Of a stretch of DNA of 50,758 nt, positions 17,045 to 26,046 are shown piece by piece (positions within the stretch are counted from its first letter, which is position 1; each line of letters begins with the position of its first letter). A program made the translations under genes and the position numbers. This stretch comes from CAZESS01 sp964414415. GTDB lineage: Archaea; Thermoplasmatota; E2; UBA202; DSCA01. The stretch covers positions 1 through 50,758 of the forward strand of contig CAYPWJ010000010.1 in the NCBI GenBank assembly GCA_964414415.1, in the 5' to 3' direction. The notes under the pieces were generated by a model. It was not told the origin of the DNA, ran no database searches, and saw only the letters and a list, made by a program, of their open reading frames with translations.

Positions 17045-18316
17045 CTATTGGAATCCGTATTTTCTCACCGCCCAGTAGCCTATTAAACCAAATCCCACAA
17101 GCGAAAGCAAGCCAAGGTAAAGTTGTATCATCAAGCCTCCTGCCTCTTTTCCTGCTTTTGCTACTACGTCTTCGGCGCACGTTACCATGTAACTTTTGTC
17201 TGAATAGAATATCTTGCCTCGATCTCTGGGACGGACACCAAAAGTCCATCTTTTACTCCCCGGATGGCAAAAAGTTACATTTCGTCCAAGACTGTCCCAA
17301 AATTTCTTGACCGCGGCGGGATACTTTTCATATTCTTCTGGAGGGGTAATCACATGTTCATCCAGCCAGATTATTCGTTTCCCCAAGCGATTGGTGTTTC
17401 CGATGACCGGAAAATAGTTAAAGAGTATTATCTTGACTCCATAATAATTTCCTACCTGGAGGTTCTCATGTGGAAATGTACAGTTAATGGTGCAATTGAG
17501 ATATGAATGTTTGCTGATATTATCAATGCGAAAGCCGACGATATAGTAGGGATCCCGCATAATCCGAAACTCACCCGGGATAACGAAACCAGGCGATATA
17601 TAGACCACCGCACACATGGGTATCGGTGTATCAGGTATTGATGTTTCGCATTTGTCCTTTGTTAGGGTATAACTGGCATTTATACTCACTGTGAATTTAC
17701 CGCCCGGCTGGGTTTCATTCGGGATATCCGTCCATTCCAGACTAAGTGGATAAAACTGCGGGGTATATACGACGGGCTCTATCAATGTGACTCTTTTCCA
17801 CTCCATGAAAAATTCGCCGTCGAATAACCTATCGACGAGTGGCCGACGCAAACGGCGCCAGCCTTGTACAACCTTAACCCCGAGGCTGCCATCATAAAAG
17901 AGGTGGTCGTCATCCGTAACTCTTCTCTTTTTCAATAGTTGTTTCCGCCAGTCCCAGTTAGGCGTCCGGCAGTCAATTTTTATTTCCTTCCGTCTCCCTG
18001 CAGCAACCACGGTATACTCCCTGCCCACATAGATTTGTTTGTTTTCAAAAAAGTGGCCAGGACTTTTTAAAAAGACATATACTGTTGCCTTGCAGGGCCA
18101 TGATTTGTGGTTTTTCAGTGTAACACGAATCTTAAAATTTGCCTTGCTTTTAATGATAACATCGGGATGCGTTATATTAACTATTTCAATATCTTTAAAG
18201 ATATTATACTTTTTATCTGCTGCTCGACCATTGACGGTCAAAGAAGTGCCAGCTGCTGAAAGAAGCAGCAGAACGATAAAAAATATAACGGTAAATGACC
18301 TTGTTCTGTCCATCAT
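17045..18316 (-). CDS. Membrane-anchored surface protein of unknown function
   Basis: A 423-residue protein with an N-terminal signal segment (SFTVIFFIVLLLLSAAG) and a C-terminal membrane anchor (LYLGLLSLVGFGLIGYWAV) followed by RKYGFQ. The bulk should therefore face outside. The ectodomain is beta-rich with NITHP and several N-x-S/T sites. The first part (INFKIRVTLKNH-like strands near 55-110) resembles an Ig-like fold, but I do not recognise a family. The gene is more AT-rich than its neighbours. ATG 18316 or 18313 (tandem ATGATG) follows GGCAGGGT. The upstream gap to 18675 holds an AT-rich promoter and no other gene I can support. Confidence 0.62.
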   Translation of the reverse strand: MMDRTRSFTVIFFIVLLLLSAAGTSLTVNGRAADKKYNIFKDIEIVNITHPDVIIKSKANFKIRVTLKNHKSWPCKATVYVFLKSPGHFFENKQIYVGREYTVVAAGRRKEIKIDCRTPNWDWRKQLLKKRRVTDDDHLFYDGSLGVKVVQGWRRLRRPLVDRLFDGEFFMEWKRVTLIEPVVYTPQFYPLSLEWTDIPNETQPGGKFTVSINASYTLTKDKCETSIPDTPIPMCAVVYISPGFVIPGEFRIMRDPYYIVGFRIDNISKHSYLNCTINCTFPHENLQVGNYYGVKIILFNYFPVIGNTNRLGKRIIWLDEHVITPPEEYEKYPAAVKKFWDSLGRNVTFCHPGSKRWTFGVRPRDRGKIFYSDKSYMVTCAEDVVAKAGKEAGGLMIQLYLGLLSLVGFGLIGYWAVRKYGFQ

Positions 18317-18675
18317 ACCCTGCCGGCCGTTTTGATTTCGTGTTTTTTTTTTACAATAAATATAATTATTCATTTTAAACTTTACTATTCTTTCTCGCCC
18401 CTCCTATCTGGACAGTAATGGAAAATATATGTGTCTTCAACCATGGAGCTGACGTGAAATTCACGAACGCCCTCCGCCTATGCAAAATAGGTTCCCAAAT
18501 CGCATTGAAATCTCACATCATCCAAGCAAGCGAGGACACAGAGCGAGGTATACAGCACCCCAAACTCGCCATACAGTCCCGTCAAAGTATTCGACCCACT
18601 TGCGGGGGACACATTACAGGTCGATGAAATAAAAAAACCGGGGGTGCTTGTAAATGCCATTAGAGTAAAACCGGA

Positions 18676-18747
18676 TGGACCGGGTGGGATTTGAACCCAC
18701 GGCCTCCTCCATGCCAAGGAGACGATCTTCCACTGATCTACCGGCCC
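18676..18747 (-). tRNA. tRNA-Ala (anticodon GGC)
   Basis: The minus strand folds into a 72-nt cloverleaf. The acceptor is GGGCCGG/CCGGTCC, the D-stem GATC/GATC, and the anticodon stem TCTCC/GGAGG with loop TTGGCAT (anticodon GGC). The T-arm is GTGGG/CCCAC with loop TTCAAAT, and the discriminator is A73. No intron is present and CCA is not encoded. It starts 28 bp after the alaS stop, on the same strand. Confidence 0.95.
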
Positions 18748-18775
18748 ATTCCGTGCTGTGGTAAACGCGGGTGGT

Positions 18776-21322
18776 TCATAAATGTTTTTCTTTGAGCTGC
18801 TCTTTGACCAACGTGAGGGCCTGCTCGAATGCATCGTCGAGAGCCTCGACGTTGGGGCCGCCTGCCTGCGCCACCTCGGGTTTGCCGCCGCCTCCGCCGC
18901 CGAGGGTGTCACCTATTTCGCGGGCGATGACACCGCAGTCCAGATCGATGTCCCCTGAACGGGCGATGTGGATGGCCGCGGCGCCATCGTCCAGGTGCTT
19001 GGAGATGACGACGGTGTCTCCCTGGCCGGTGATGTCGCGGATGGCGCCGGGGCTGAGCTCGTCCTGGGTGACGATGCGGACGCCGTGGAAGTCTTCGACG
19101 TTGCTGCCGACCGACTGCTTCTGCAGCTCCTCAACCTGTTTGCGCAGCTGCTTCCATTCCGTGAAGAAGCGTTCGACGGTCTGCGGGAGCACGTCTGGCG
19201 GGACGTCGAGCACACGGGCGGTCTCCCGGAGCAACTGGTCGCGCTGGTGGACGTAGTCGAGGGCTTGCTCTGCCGCCCGAAATTTGAGGCGTTCGACGCC
19301 GTCCTGCACCCGCTCAGTGCCGGTTATCTTGATGCAGCCGATTTCGGCGGTGTTGTCGACGTGGGTGCCGCCGCATGCCTCGACCTCTATGTCGTCTATC
19401 TGCAGGATGCGGAGTGTGCTGCCGGCGGGAGGGCCGCCCTGATAGAGCCGCATGCCGTAGCGCTGTTCGGCCTGCTCCCGCGGCATCCGATGCTTGTCGA
19501 CGGGGCGGGCTTCGCGTACCCATCGGTTGGCGGTGGCCTCGATGTCCCGTATCTCGTCGGGGGTGATGCGCCGGTAGTGGGAGATGTCCAACCGTGCCTC
19601 GTGGTTGTCGAGCGCGGAGCCCTTCTGCCAGATGTGGCTGCCGAGGGCGTGCCGCGCCGCGGCGTTGATGAGATGCGTCGCTGTATGGTGGCGCATGATG
19701 TCGTAGCGGCGCTGCCAGTCGATGATGCCCTCGACGCTGCCTTCGTCGAGCGGGCCGTCGAGAATGTGGATGATTGCCTCGCCTTGTTTTTCGGCGTGGA
19801 GCACCCGTCGCTCCGTGTCGCCCTGGCGGAGGATGCCTTGGTCGGATGCCTGGCCGCCGCCTTCGGGGTAGAACAGCGTTGCGTCGAGGATGACGGCCGG
19901 GCTGCCCTCCCTGGTGCCGGTCCAGACGATGGTGGCTTCGAAGGTCTGCTGATATGGCTGGTCGTAGTAGCGCTGCTCGGTGCTGTACTGGCTCTCCGTT
20001 TCTTTCTCGCCGGCGGGCTGTACACCGCTGTGGAGCTCGGCCACGCGGGAGGCAAAATCGTCGGGGATGGTCACGGCGTCGCCGGCGACTTCTTTGACGA
20101 CGTCGGGCGGGACGCCGTGGGTGTCGTAGAACTGGATGAGCCTGTCCTGGGACACGTGGTCGTGTTTCTGGATGTAGCGGGCGACCAGCCGTCGGCCCTT
20201 GTCGATGGTCTCCCGGTATTTCTCGGTTTCCTTGTCGAGCATCTCGTGCATCCGCTCGCGCGACGACGCCAGGCCTGGGAAGTCGTCGGCCAGCCGGTCG
20301 AGGTGGAGGTCGACGACGTCAGCGAGTGACAGGTCGAGGTCGAGGCGGTCGATGAAGCGCAGCGCCCGACGGGCTATGAGGCGTGCGAGGTAGCCTTCTT
20401 CGGCGTTGCTGGGGACGATGCCGTCGCCGAGCATGAAGGCAAGGCAGCGGGTGTGGTCCGCCAGGGCGTAGATGTCGCGTTGCTGCATCGTGGCAGCTGC
20501 CTCGCTGATTGTCTCGATGACGTCGGGGAAGACTGCATCGTAGACCGTCTCGGAGCCCTGGGTGAGCCAGACGAGGCGTTCGAGGCCGTAGCCGGTGTCG
20601 ACGACCTGGAGCGGCATCTTCGTGTATCGCTCGTTGTTGATCTCGATGTCGCCTTCATTGCTCAGTTGCAGGCTCATGAAGACCAGCGTCGATATCTCCA
20701 TGCCTGCAGCCAGCACCTCGAGGCATGCGCCGGCGTTGCCGCCGCCGTACCATTCGCCTTCCTTGTAGGTGACCTGTCGGGTGGGGATGCCGATGCTTTC
20801 CAGGAATGCATCGCACAGCCGGATGGTCTCTTCGCTCCAGTAGACCTGCTCGTGGTTGTTGAACGCGTGGTGGCCCATCATCTCGAACATGGTGAGATGG
20901 CGACCGCTCCGTCCGACTTCTTCGAGGTCGTTGAGGCGGATGCTCGGCTGTGAGATGACGAGTGGATTTGCGGGCGGGGGCACCTGACCGGATGTGACGT
21001 GGGGCTGGAAGTCGGCGATGGACGCGATGGTGAGGTAGACGTCGTTGCGCCATCGGGCGACGACGGGGTAGCGCTTGAGGCGTGTGTGGCCGTTGTCTGC
21101 GAAGAAGGAGAGGAATGCCTCGCGCATCTCCGAGATATCGTAGGCCTGATCGCCGAGCGGGTCGTCGATGAAGGAGTAGGGGACACAGGGAGCGTCGCCG
21201 CATCGCTGCTGCTCGGGGTTGGTCGTCCAGAAGTGGGCGCCGCATTCGGTGCATTGTTTGCGGGTGAATCCATGCTGCTTGAAGAAGTCGAGCTGCAGAA
21301 AGGCCTGTAGATCTGATTGCAT
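18776..21322 (-). CDS. alaS: Alanyl-tRNA synthetase, archaeal type
   Basis: The 848-residue enzyme charges tRNA-Ala. An archaeal zinc-ribbon start (CTECGAHFW) is followed by the class II catalytic core, with RWRNDVYLTIASIADFQPH and MFEMMGHHAF. The editing domain has HTATHLINAAARHALG (HxxxH) and CGGTHVDNT. The C-terminal DHHA1 domain ends in the glycine-rich GGGGGGKPEVAQAGG. ATG 21322 follows a TTTTATAAAAG TATA box at 21343-21353, so the mRNA is nearly leaderless. The frame to 21451 runs through that promoter. The RAM-domain gene lies upstream, and tRNA-Ala(GGC) follows downstream. Confidence 0.95.
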   Translation of the reverse strand: MQSDLQAFLQLDFFKQHGFTRKQCTECGAHFWTTNPEQQRCGDAPCVPYSFIDDPLGDQAYDISEMREAFLSFFADNGHTRLKRYPVVARWRNDVYLTIASIADFQPHVTSGQVPPPANPLVISQPSIRLNDLEEVGRSGRHLTMFEMMGHHAFNNHEQVYWSEETIRLCDAFLESIGIPTRQVTYKEGEWYGGGNAGACLEVLAAGMEISTLVFMSLQLSNEGDIEINNERYTKMPLQVVDTGYGLERLVWLTQGSETVYDAVFPDVIETISEAAATMQQRDIYALADHTRCLAFMLGDGIVPSNAEEGYLARLIARRALRFIDRLDLDLSLADVVDLHLDRLADDFPGLASSRERMHEMLDKETEKYRETIDKGRRLVARYIQKHDHVSQDRLIQFYDTHGVPPDVVKEVAGDAVTIPDDFASRVAELHSGVQPAGEKETESQYSTEQRYYDQPYQQTFEATIVWTGTREGSPAVILDATLFYPEGGGQASDQGILRQGDTERRVLHAEKQGEAIIHILDGPLDEGSVEGIIDWQRRYDIMRHHTATHLINAAARHALGSHIWQKGSALDNHEARLDISHYRRITPDEIRDIEATANRWVREARPVDKHRMPREQAEQRYGMRLYQGGPPAGSTLRILQIDDIEVEACGGTHVDNTAEIGCIKITGTERVQDGVERLKFRAAEQALDYVHQRDQLLRETARVLDVPPDVLPQTVERFFTEWKQLRKQVEELQKQSVGSNVEDFHGVRIVTQDELSPGAIRDITGQGDTVVISKHLDDGAAAIHIARSGDIDLDCGVIAREIGDTLGGGGGGKPEVAQAGGPNVEALDDAFEQALTLVKEQLKEKHL

Positions 21323-21342
21323 CCTGGCTATATATTGCGAGC

Positions 21343-21353
21343 TTTTATAAAAG
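21343..21353 (-). promoter_or_regulatory. TATA box of alaS
   Basis: TTTTATAAAAG on the minus strand lies 21-31 bp before ATG 21322, the spacing expected for a leaderless archaeal transcript. Confidence 0.6.
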
Positions 21354-21377
21354 ATTTGACCGGGTGGGGCTCGTGTG

Positions 21378-21617
21378 CTACCGGTCGATGCGGGCTGCGG
21401 TGAGGGTCTTGGTGTCGGCGACGCCGTCCAGGACGCGCATCTTGTTGACAACGATACCGCCGATTTCTGTTGGCGTGGCCGCCTCGATACGGGCGATGAA
21501 GTCGTATTGCCCGAAGAGTGGGAAGAGCTCGGTGATTTCCTCTATCTCGAGGAGTTTGTCGTAGACCTCGTGTTCGGATGCCGGGGCAACGGTGACGAGG
21601 ACGAATCCGATGGCCAT
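21378..21617 (-). CDS. Stand-alone RAM domain protein (Lrp/AsnC effector-binding domain)
   Basis: A 79-residue protein consisting only of the ligand-binding RAM domain of Lrp/AsnC regulators. It begins AIGFVLVTVAPASEHEVYDKL, with the middle FGQYDFIARIEA and the end VNKMRVLDGVADTKTL. The DNA-binding helix-turn-helix is absent. Such single-domain proteins bind amino acids or partner with full-length Lrp proteins; the ligand here is unknown. It ends 55 bp before alaS, and an alaS promoter sits in between. Confidence 0.85.
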   Translation of the reverse strand: MAIGFVLVTVAPASEHEVYDKLLEIEEITELFPLFGQYDFIARIEAATPTEIGGIVVNKMRVLDGVADTKTLTAARIDR

Positions 21618-21750
21618 GGAGAGATATTTGACGGCGGTCTATTAATGTTTCTGTTTCACCGGTTTCAGGGAAAACGCAAAGGTTATATAGTTTCCCGCAT
21701 TATAAGTTTGTTATCGTTTAGATAGCAAAAAGAGAGCAAATAGGAGGAGC

Positions 21751-22143
21751 ATGACCGGCATTATACTCCTGGTGGAGGATGACCCGTACATCCAGGACCT
21801 CATGGAGAGTGTGCTCGCTCCCCTCGACGTCACGCTGCACCACGCCGGGGACGGCATGGCCGGCGTCCGGATGTACAAAAAACTGATGGAGCAGGACAAA
21901 CGACCCGACCTCGTCATCATGGACGTCAAGATGCCCCTCGTCGACGGCGTCGAGGCCACCAAACAAATCCTGGAGATAGACCCGGGAGCCACCATCTACG
22001 GGTTCACCGCCTTCGCCTCGCTGCTCTCCCAGGAGATGCGGGAGGCAGGCGCCAAGCGCGTGTACCCCCGGACCATCGGCTTCACCGCCATGCGGAAAAT
22101 AATCGACTGCTCCATCCACCACAAAGAGATGCCAGCCGTGTAG
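21751..22143 (+). CDS. Single-domain response regulator (CheY-like receiver)
   Basis: The 130-residue protein is a receiver domain with acidic residues D10 and D11, the phospho-acceptor D58 in VIMDVKMP, and T86 in GFTAF. The usual Lys-Pro after strand 5 is Arg107-Thr108 (YPRT), so the active site is not standard. There is no output domain, so it probably acts by protein contact. The start has a strong AGGAGG five bases upstream, and GGTTATATAG near 21680 may be the TATA box. No histidine kinase is nearby. Confidence 0.85.
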   Translation: MTGIILLVEDDPYIQDLMESVLAPLDVTLHHAGDGMAGVRMYKKLMEQDKRPDLVIMDVKMPLVDGVEATKQILEIDPGATIYGFTAFASLLSQEMREAGAKRVYPRTIGFTAMRKIIDCSIHHKEMPAV

Positions 22144-22202
22144 GCCACACCGGCCGTCCGGGCTGCCAGCCCCATCTGCTGCCAGCCAGAGGAGGACAAC
22201 GA

Positions 22203-22210
22203 TTATATAA
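22203..22210 (+). promoter_or_regulatory. TATA box of srp54
   Basis: TTATATAA lies 23-30 bp before ATG 22233, consistent with a leaderless mRNA. Confidence 0.6.
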
Positions 22211-22232
22211 CCCCCGGACGTTTTTTGCGGCG

Positions 22233-23555
22233 ATGCTAGACGGACTGGGAGACTCATTGCGAGGTACCATAAAAAAGATCGCCAACGCACGGCACATCGA
22301 CGCCTCGCTCATAAAAGAAGTCGTCAAGGACATCCAGCGGGCGCTGCTCCAGGCCGACGTCAACGTCGAGCTTGTGTTACAACTATCAAAGCGCATCGAG
22401 CAGCGGGCCCTGGAAGAAAAACCGCTGTCCGGGATGAGCAACCGGGAGCACGTCATCAGGATCGTCCACGACGAACTCTCCGGGCTGCTCGGCCGCGGAC
22501 GGGAGCTCCCGCTCAAACAGCAGACCATCATGATGGTCGGCCTGTACGGCCAGGGAAAGACCACGACCTGCGGCAAGCTCGCCCACTATTTCCAGCGGAA
22601 AGGCCTCCGCCCCGCGCTCATCGCCGGCGACGTGCATCGGCCGGCGGCGTATGACCAGCTCCAGCAGATCGGCGACCGTATCAACGTGCCTGTCTATGGG
22701 GGCGGTGATGACGCGGTCGAGGTCGTCAAGGAGGGCATGCAGGAGTTCAGGAAGCACGACGTCGTCATCGTCGACACCTCCGGGCGGCACAGCCTCGAGC
22801 AGGACCTCATCGACGAGATGAAACGCATCTTCAAGGCGGCGGACCCGGACGAAAAAATCCTCATCATGGACGGCTCCACCGGGCAGCAGGCCGGCCCCCA
22901 GGCGAAGGCCTTCAACGACGCCATCGGCATCACCGGGGTCATCCTCACCAAGATGGACGGCACCGCGAAGGGCGGCGGCGCCCTCTCGGCCGTCGCGGAA
23001 ACAGAGGCACCCATCCTGTACATGGGGACCGGCGAGCACCTCGAAGATTTGGAAAAGTTCGACTCCACGCGCTTCCTCTCACGCCTGCTCGGCATGGGCG
23101 ACATCGAAAGCCTGCTGGAAAAAGCCGAGGAGGTTGCCCGGGAAAAAGGCAAAGACAAGCTGGAGAAGAGCGCCCAGCAGATCATGTCCGGCAAGTTCAC
23201 GCTCAGGGACATGTACGAGCAGATGGAGATGGTCTCAGGGATGGGCTCCCTCCAGAAGCTGGCGGACATGCTCCCCGGCGGAATGGGGCAGCGGATGCGC
23301 GGCGCCGACATGCACGAGACGGAGGAAAAACTCGAAAAGTTCCGGGTGATGATGGACTCGATGACCGAGCAGGAGATGGACAACCCCCGGAGCATCAAGT
23401 CCTCCCGGGTCAACCGCATCGCCCGCGGCGCCGGCGTCGAAGCCAGAGAGGTCAAGGAACTGCTCCGCTACTACCGCAAATCCAAGAAGCTGATGAAGGG
23501 ATTGTCAAGCCGGAAGGCGCAACGCCGGCTGATGAAACAGCTGAAGTTCAGCTAG
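22233..23555 (+). CDS. srp54: Signal recognition particle protein SRP54
   Basis: A 440-residue GTPase of the signal recognition particle, which targets nascent secretory and membrane proteins to the translocon. The N-domain (residues 1-85) is followed by the G-domain. That domain has the P-loop GLYGQGKTTT, GDVHRPAAYDQL, DTSGRH, TKMDGTAKGGG and the closing GTGEHLEDLEKF. The methionine-rich M-domain (about 300-440) binds SRP RNA and signal peptides and includes SGKFTLRDMYEQMEMV and SSRVNRIARGAG. The P-loop is slightly unusual (GLYGQGKT rather than GLQGSGKT). The mRNA is probably leaderless. Confidence 0.96.
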   Translation: MLDGLGDSLRGTIKKIANARHIDASLIKEVVKDIQRALLQADVNVELVLQLSKRIEQRALEEKPLSGMSNREHVIRIVHDELSGLLGRGRELPLKQQTIMMVGLYGQGKTTTCGKLAHYFQRKGLRPALIAGDVHRPAAYDQLQQIGDRINVPVYGGGDDAVEVVKEGMQEFRKHDVVIVDTSGRHSLEQDLIDEMKRIFKAADPDEKILIMDGSTGQQAGPQAKAFNDAIGITGVILTKMDGTAKGGGALSAVAETEAPILYMGTGEHLEDLEKFDSTRFLSRLLGMGDIESLLEKAEEVAREKGKDKLEKSAQQIMSGKFTLRDMYEQMEMVSGMGSLQKLADMLPGGMGQRMRGADMHETEEKLEKFRVMMDSMTEQEMDNPRSIKSSRVNRIARGAGVEAREVKELLRYYRKSKKLMKGLSSRKAQRRLMKQLKFS

Positions 23556-23559
23556 CCGG

Positions 23560-24090
23560 CTAGCGCAGCCCGAACTCCTCGAGCTTCATGCGTTTTCGTT
23601 CTTGTTCAAGGAAATGATAGACCGTCGAGTGGTTCGCGCCGTTGAGCAGCATCCTGACTGCTTCAAGGGCGGCGTCGAGGCTGCGGGGCTGCCCGATGAT
23701 GCCGACCGTGGTGCCGTAGACTGAGAGAAACACGTCTGCCAGGTCTTCGATGATGCGGCGGGAGCGGCCGTTTTTGCCGATGACCCGCCCGGCGATGCGA
23801 TGGACGTCCTTGCTTTTTTTGCCGACGTAGTCCCGCATGTCCAGCAGCTCGAAGTAGTAGTCCTCCCCGAAGAGCCGCAACGCGTGCTCCGGCGAGAACC
23901 CCCGGCCGATCGCCCGGACGACGCTCTGCGCGTCGAGCTCGACAACTGCGTTGTCGCTCCGGATGGCTATGTCGCCTGTCTCCGAGTCGATGTCGAGCTG
24001 TACGCCATGCTCCTCTATCGCTTCCTTTGTCTCCCCGTTGTTGCCCACGAGAACGGCTATCCTGTCACGCGGTATCTTCACGTATTTCAT
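23560..24090 (-). CDS. KH-domain protein, archaeal Pno1/Dim2 homologue
   Basis: The 176-residue protein has two KH domains. The first is KIPRDRIAVLVGNNGETKEAIEE at residues about 4-26. The second is RIAGRVIGKNGRSRRIIEDL near 95-114, with the GKNG loop. This is the archaeal counterpart of Pno1/Dim2, which takes part in 16S rRNA 3' maturation and small-subunit assembly. Its ATG overlaps the stop of the RIO kinase gene (ATGA), and GGAGG lies 8 nt upstream inside that gene, so translation is coupled. The operon aIF1A, RIO, KH is conserved in archaea. It ends 4 bp from the convergent srp54 stop. Confidence 0.9.
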   Translation of the reverse strand: MKYVKIPRDRIAVLVGNNGETKEAIEEHGVQLDIDSETGDIAIRSDNAVVELDAQSVVRAIGRGFSPEHALRLFGEDYYFELLDMRDYVGKKSKDVHRIAGRVIGKNGRSRRIIEDLADVFLSVYGTTVGIIGQPRSLDAALEAVRMLLNGANHSTVYHFLEQERKRMKLEEFGLR

Positions 24091-24806
24091 ACATCTTCCT
24101 CCATGACACACTGCAGCATCTCGTCACAGTCAACTTTGAAAAAACGATTGAAAAAACGCGTCAGGGTCTCGACGTCGTGCTCAAGAAATGACTGAGCCGC
24201 AGGATGCCCACGTTTTACCATCTGCCCGACATCGATGACGACCGGCTCCCCATGATAGAGCACATTGTATGGCGAGAGGTCGGCGTGCACCAGGCCGGCG
24301 GTGTGATACATCAGGTGCATGTCGGCCACGATGGCCTCGTACACGTCACGTGGCGCCTCCAGACGGGCGTCCTTGAGCATCGGCGCCGGCGTCTCCGGGC
24401 TGCCGATGTACTCCATCACGACGACGTTGCCCTGCTGCGCCACCGGCCGTGGCACACGGACGCCGGCCTCGTGCAGGCGCTGCAGATTGGCATATTCCCT
24501 GCGTGCCCAGGCGTGGATGGCGCTCCGCCTGTTTTTCTTGATCGAGGTCAGCCGGTCATACTGAAGGTACTTCGAGATGTTGCGGAACGTGGACGTGTTG
24601 AGGCGGTATATCTTGACAGCCACGTAGCCATCCCGGCTGCGGGCACGGAAGACGTTGCCCTCCTTGCCCGTCGAGATGGGGAAATCGAAGACCTCGATGA
24701 CGCGGCGGGACATGAGCTTATAGAGGGCCTCCAGCGTCGCCTTTTCAAATACCTCGCCCTCGGTCTTGCCAGATAAAAGGCCCTCGAACTCAGCGCCTCG
24801 CTTCAT
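24087..24806 (-). CDS. RIO1-type protein kinase
   Basis: A 239-residue RIO kinase/ATPase involved in small ribosomal subunit maturation. Visible motifs are the RIO P-loop STGKEGNVF, the lysine in VAVKIYR, the hinge VVMEYIG, the catalytic loop LVHADLSPYNVL, and the metal-binding VVIDVGQMV. ATG 24806 overlaps the aIF1A stop by ATGA and starts MKRGAEFEGLL, matching the family N-terminus. The longer frame to 24953 is an overlap with aIF1A. The gene is cotranscribed with aIF1A and the KH protein. Confidence 0.93.
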   Translation of the reverse strand: MKRGAEFEGLLSGKTEGEVFEKATLEALYKLMSRRVIEVFDFPISTGKEGNVFRARSRDGYVAVKIYRLNTSTFRNISKYLQYDRLTSIKKNRRSAIHAWARREYANLQRLHEAGVRVPRPVAQQGNVVVMEYIGSPETPAPMLKDARLEAPRDVYEAIVADMHLMYHTAGLVHADLSPYNVLYHGEPVVIDVGQMVKRGHPAAQSFLEHDVETLTRFFNRFFKVDCDEMLQCVMEEDV

Positions 24807-25123
24807 GCTTCGAACACATCGATGTTGTCCGGTATCCTGTTCTGGCGCGCCAGATGCGACCGCTCTGTCGGCGAGTACCGATACACGATGTCGGCTTTTT
24901 CGTCCTGGAACTCCCACGGGTGGACGACGAGGAGGTCGCCGCTCCGAATCCACCGCCGTCGTTTCATCTTCCCGCGGATGCGGCCCATCCGGGCGACGCC
25001 ATCCTCACAGATGATTTTGATGCGCCCGGCGCCCATCCGCTGGTCGGCGACGGCGAACAGCTCGCCCTCCTCACGGTCGGGCACCCTACCGTCACGGACT
25101 GTCTCCTCAAGCGGTCCACTCAT
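24803..25123 (-). CDS. eif1A: Translation initiation factor aIF1A
   Basis: The 106-residue OB-fold factor binds the ribosomal A site during initiation. Typical segments are GRIKIICEDGVARMGRIRGKMKRRRWI and GDLLVVHPWEFQDEKADIVYRY. The length is normal for archaeal aIF1A. It is the first gene of the aIF1A-RIO-KH operon. ATG 25123 is about 25 bp after ACATATAACC (25141-25155), giving a nearly leaderless transcript. The exonuclease III gene upstream ends 58 bp away. Confidence 0.95.
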   Translation of the reverse strand: MSGPLEETVRDGRVPDREEGELFAVADQRMGAGRIKIICEDGVARMGRIRGKMKRRRWIRSGDLLVVHPWEFQDEKADIVYRYSPTERSHLARQNRIPDNIDVFEA

Positions 25124-25181
25124 CGCCCGTTAAACACCATGTGGTTATATGTATGTATCGGAGCAGCCGAAGACATGGCTG

Positions 25182-25955
25182 CTACACCTGCAGCGTGGCA
25201 ATGACAGGCACATGGTCCGACGGCTTGTCGGCGGTACGCATTTCCCGATGGATGACGCAGTCCTCGATGCTCCCTTCGAGCGCCTCGGACACCCAGACAT
25301 GGTCGACACGCATGCCCCTGTTGTTTTTGAATCCACCGCGGTAGTCCCACCAGGAGAACGCCTCCACGTCTGGATGCACCTTCCGATAGGCATCGACGAA
25401 GCCCCACTCGCGGAGGAGGACCAGCGTGTTCCGCTCCTGGGGATGGAAGCCGATGCTCCCCTGCAGCAAATCGGCATCGTAGACGTCGATTGCCTCCGGG
25501 GCGACGTTGAAGTCGCCAACCAAAACGACGGCATCGCCGGGCGTAAACGTGTCGTTCATATACTCCCGCAGCGACTCGATGAAGTCCAGCTTGTCATAGA
25601 AGGCCGGGGAGCCCGGCGACCTGCCGTGGGGAAAATAGCCGTTGATGACGGTCACGCCGCCGACGCATGCCTGCAACAGCCGCCTGTCGTCGCCCTCGAT
25701 ATCCTCGAAATCCTTTTTGACTTCGTCGAACTCTCTGGTCGACAAAATGCAGACGCCGTTGTAGGCCTTCTGCCCCTTATAAGCTGCGGTGTATCCAAGC
25801 TCGTCAAACGGGCCGACGGGAAACTCTGCATCCCGGACCTTGGTCTCCTGCAGGCAGACCACGTCCGGCTCGTTGCCCTGCAGCCATTCGAGCAGCAGAT
25901 CCAAGCGAGCGCGGATGGAGTTCACGTTCCACGTCGCAACACTCAGGGTCATCAT
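25182..25955 (-). CDS. xth: Exonuclease III / AP endonuclease
   Basis: A 257-residue Xth-family enzyme that cuts DNA at abasic sites. The catalytic landmarks are present: TWNVNSIRAR, LQETKV (metal-binding Glu), NGYFPHGR, VGDFNVAP, WWDYRGG, RVDHVWVS, and the terminal SDHVPV with the catalytic His. The length is normal. The tandem ATGATG at 25955/25952 follows a CGTTTTTAT TATA-like box by about 20 bp, consistent with a leaderless start. The longer frame to 25994 crosses it. Confidence 0.94.
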   Translation of the reverse strand: MMTLSVATWNVNSIRARLDLLLEWLQGNEPDVVCLQETKVRDAEFPVGPFDELGYTAAYKGQKAYNGVCILSTREFDEVKKDFEDIEGDDRRLLQACVGGVTVINGYFPHGRSPGSPAFYDKLDFIESLREYMNDTFTPGDAVVLVGDFNVAPEAIDVYDADLLQGSIGFHPQERNTLVLLREWGFVDAYRKVHPDVEAFSWWDYRGGFKNNRGMRVDHVWVSEALEGSIEDCVIHREMRTADKPSDHVPVIATLQV

Positions 25956-26046
25956 ATACGAATCAGGACGGCGATAAAAACGCTTTCGATGCACAGCCGG
26001 AGCTACCGCTATCCAGAAAAATGCGAAAGCGAGACAAAGATAAAAT

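Noticed and set aside
18418..18627. 69-codon frame on the plus strand before tRNA-Ala(GGC)
   Set aside because: No family resemblance, no ribosome binding site, and a composition unlike the neighbouring genes.
24806..24953. Longer RIO kinase frame starting at 24953
   Set aside because: It overlaps aIF1A; the ATGA junction and family N-terminus support 24806.
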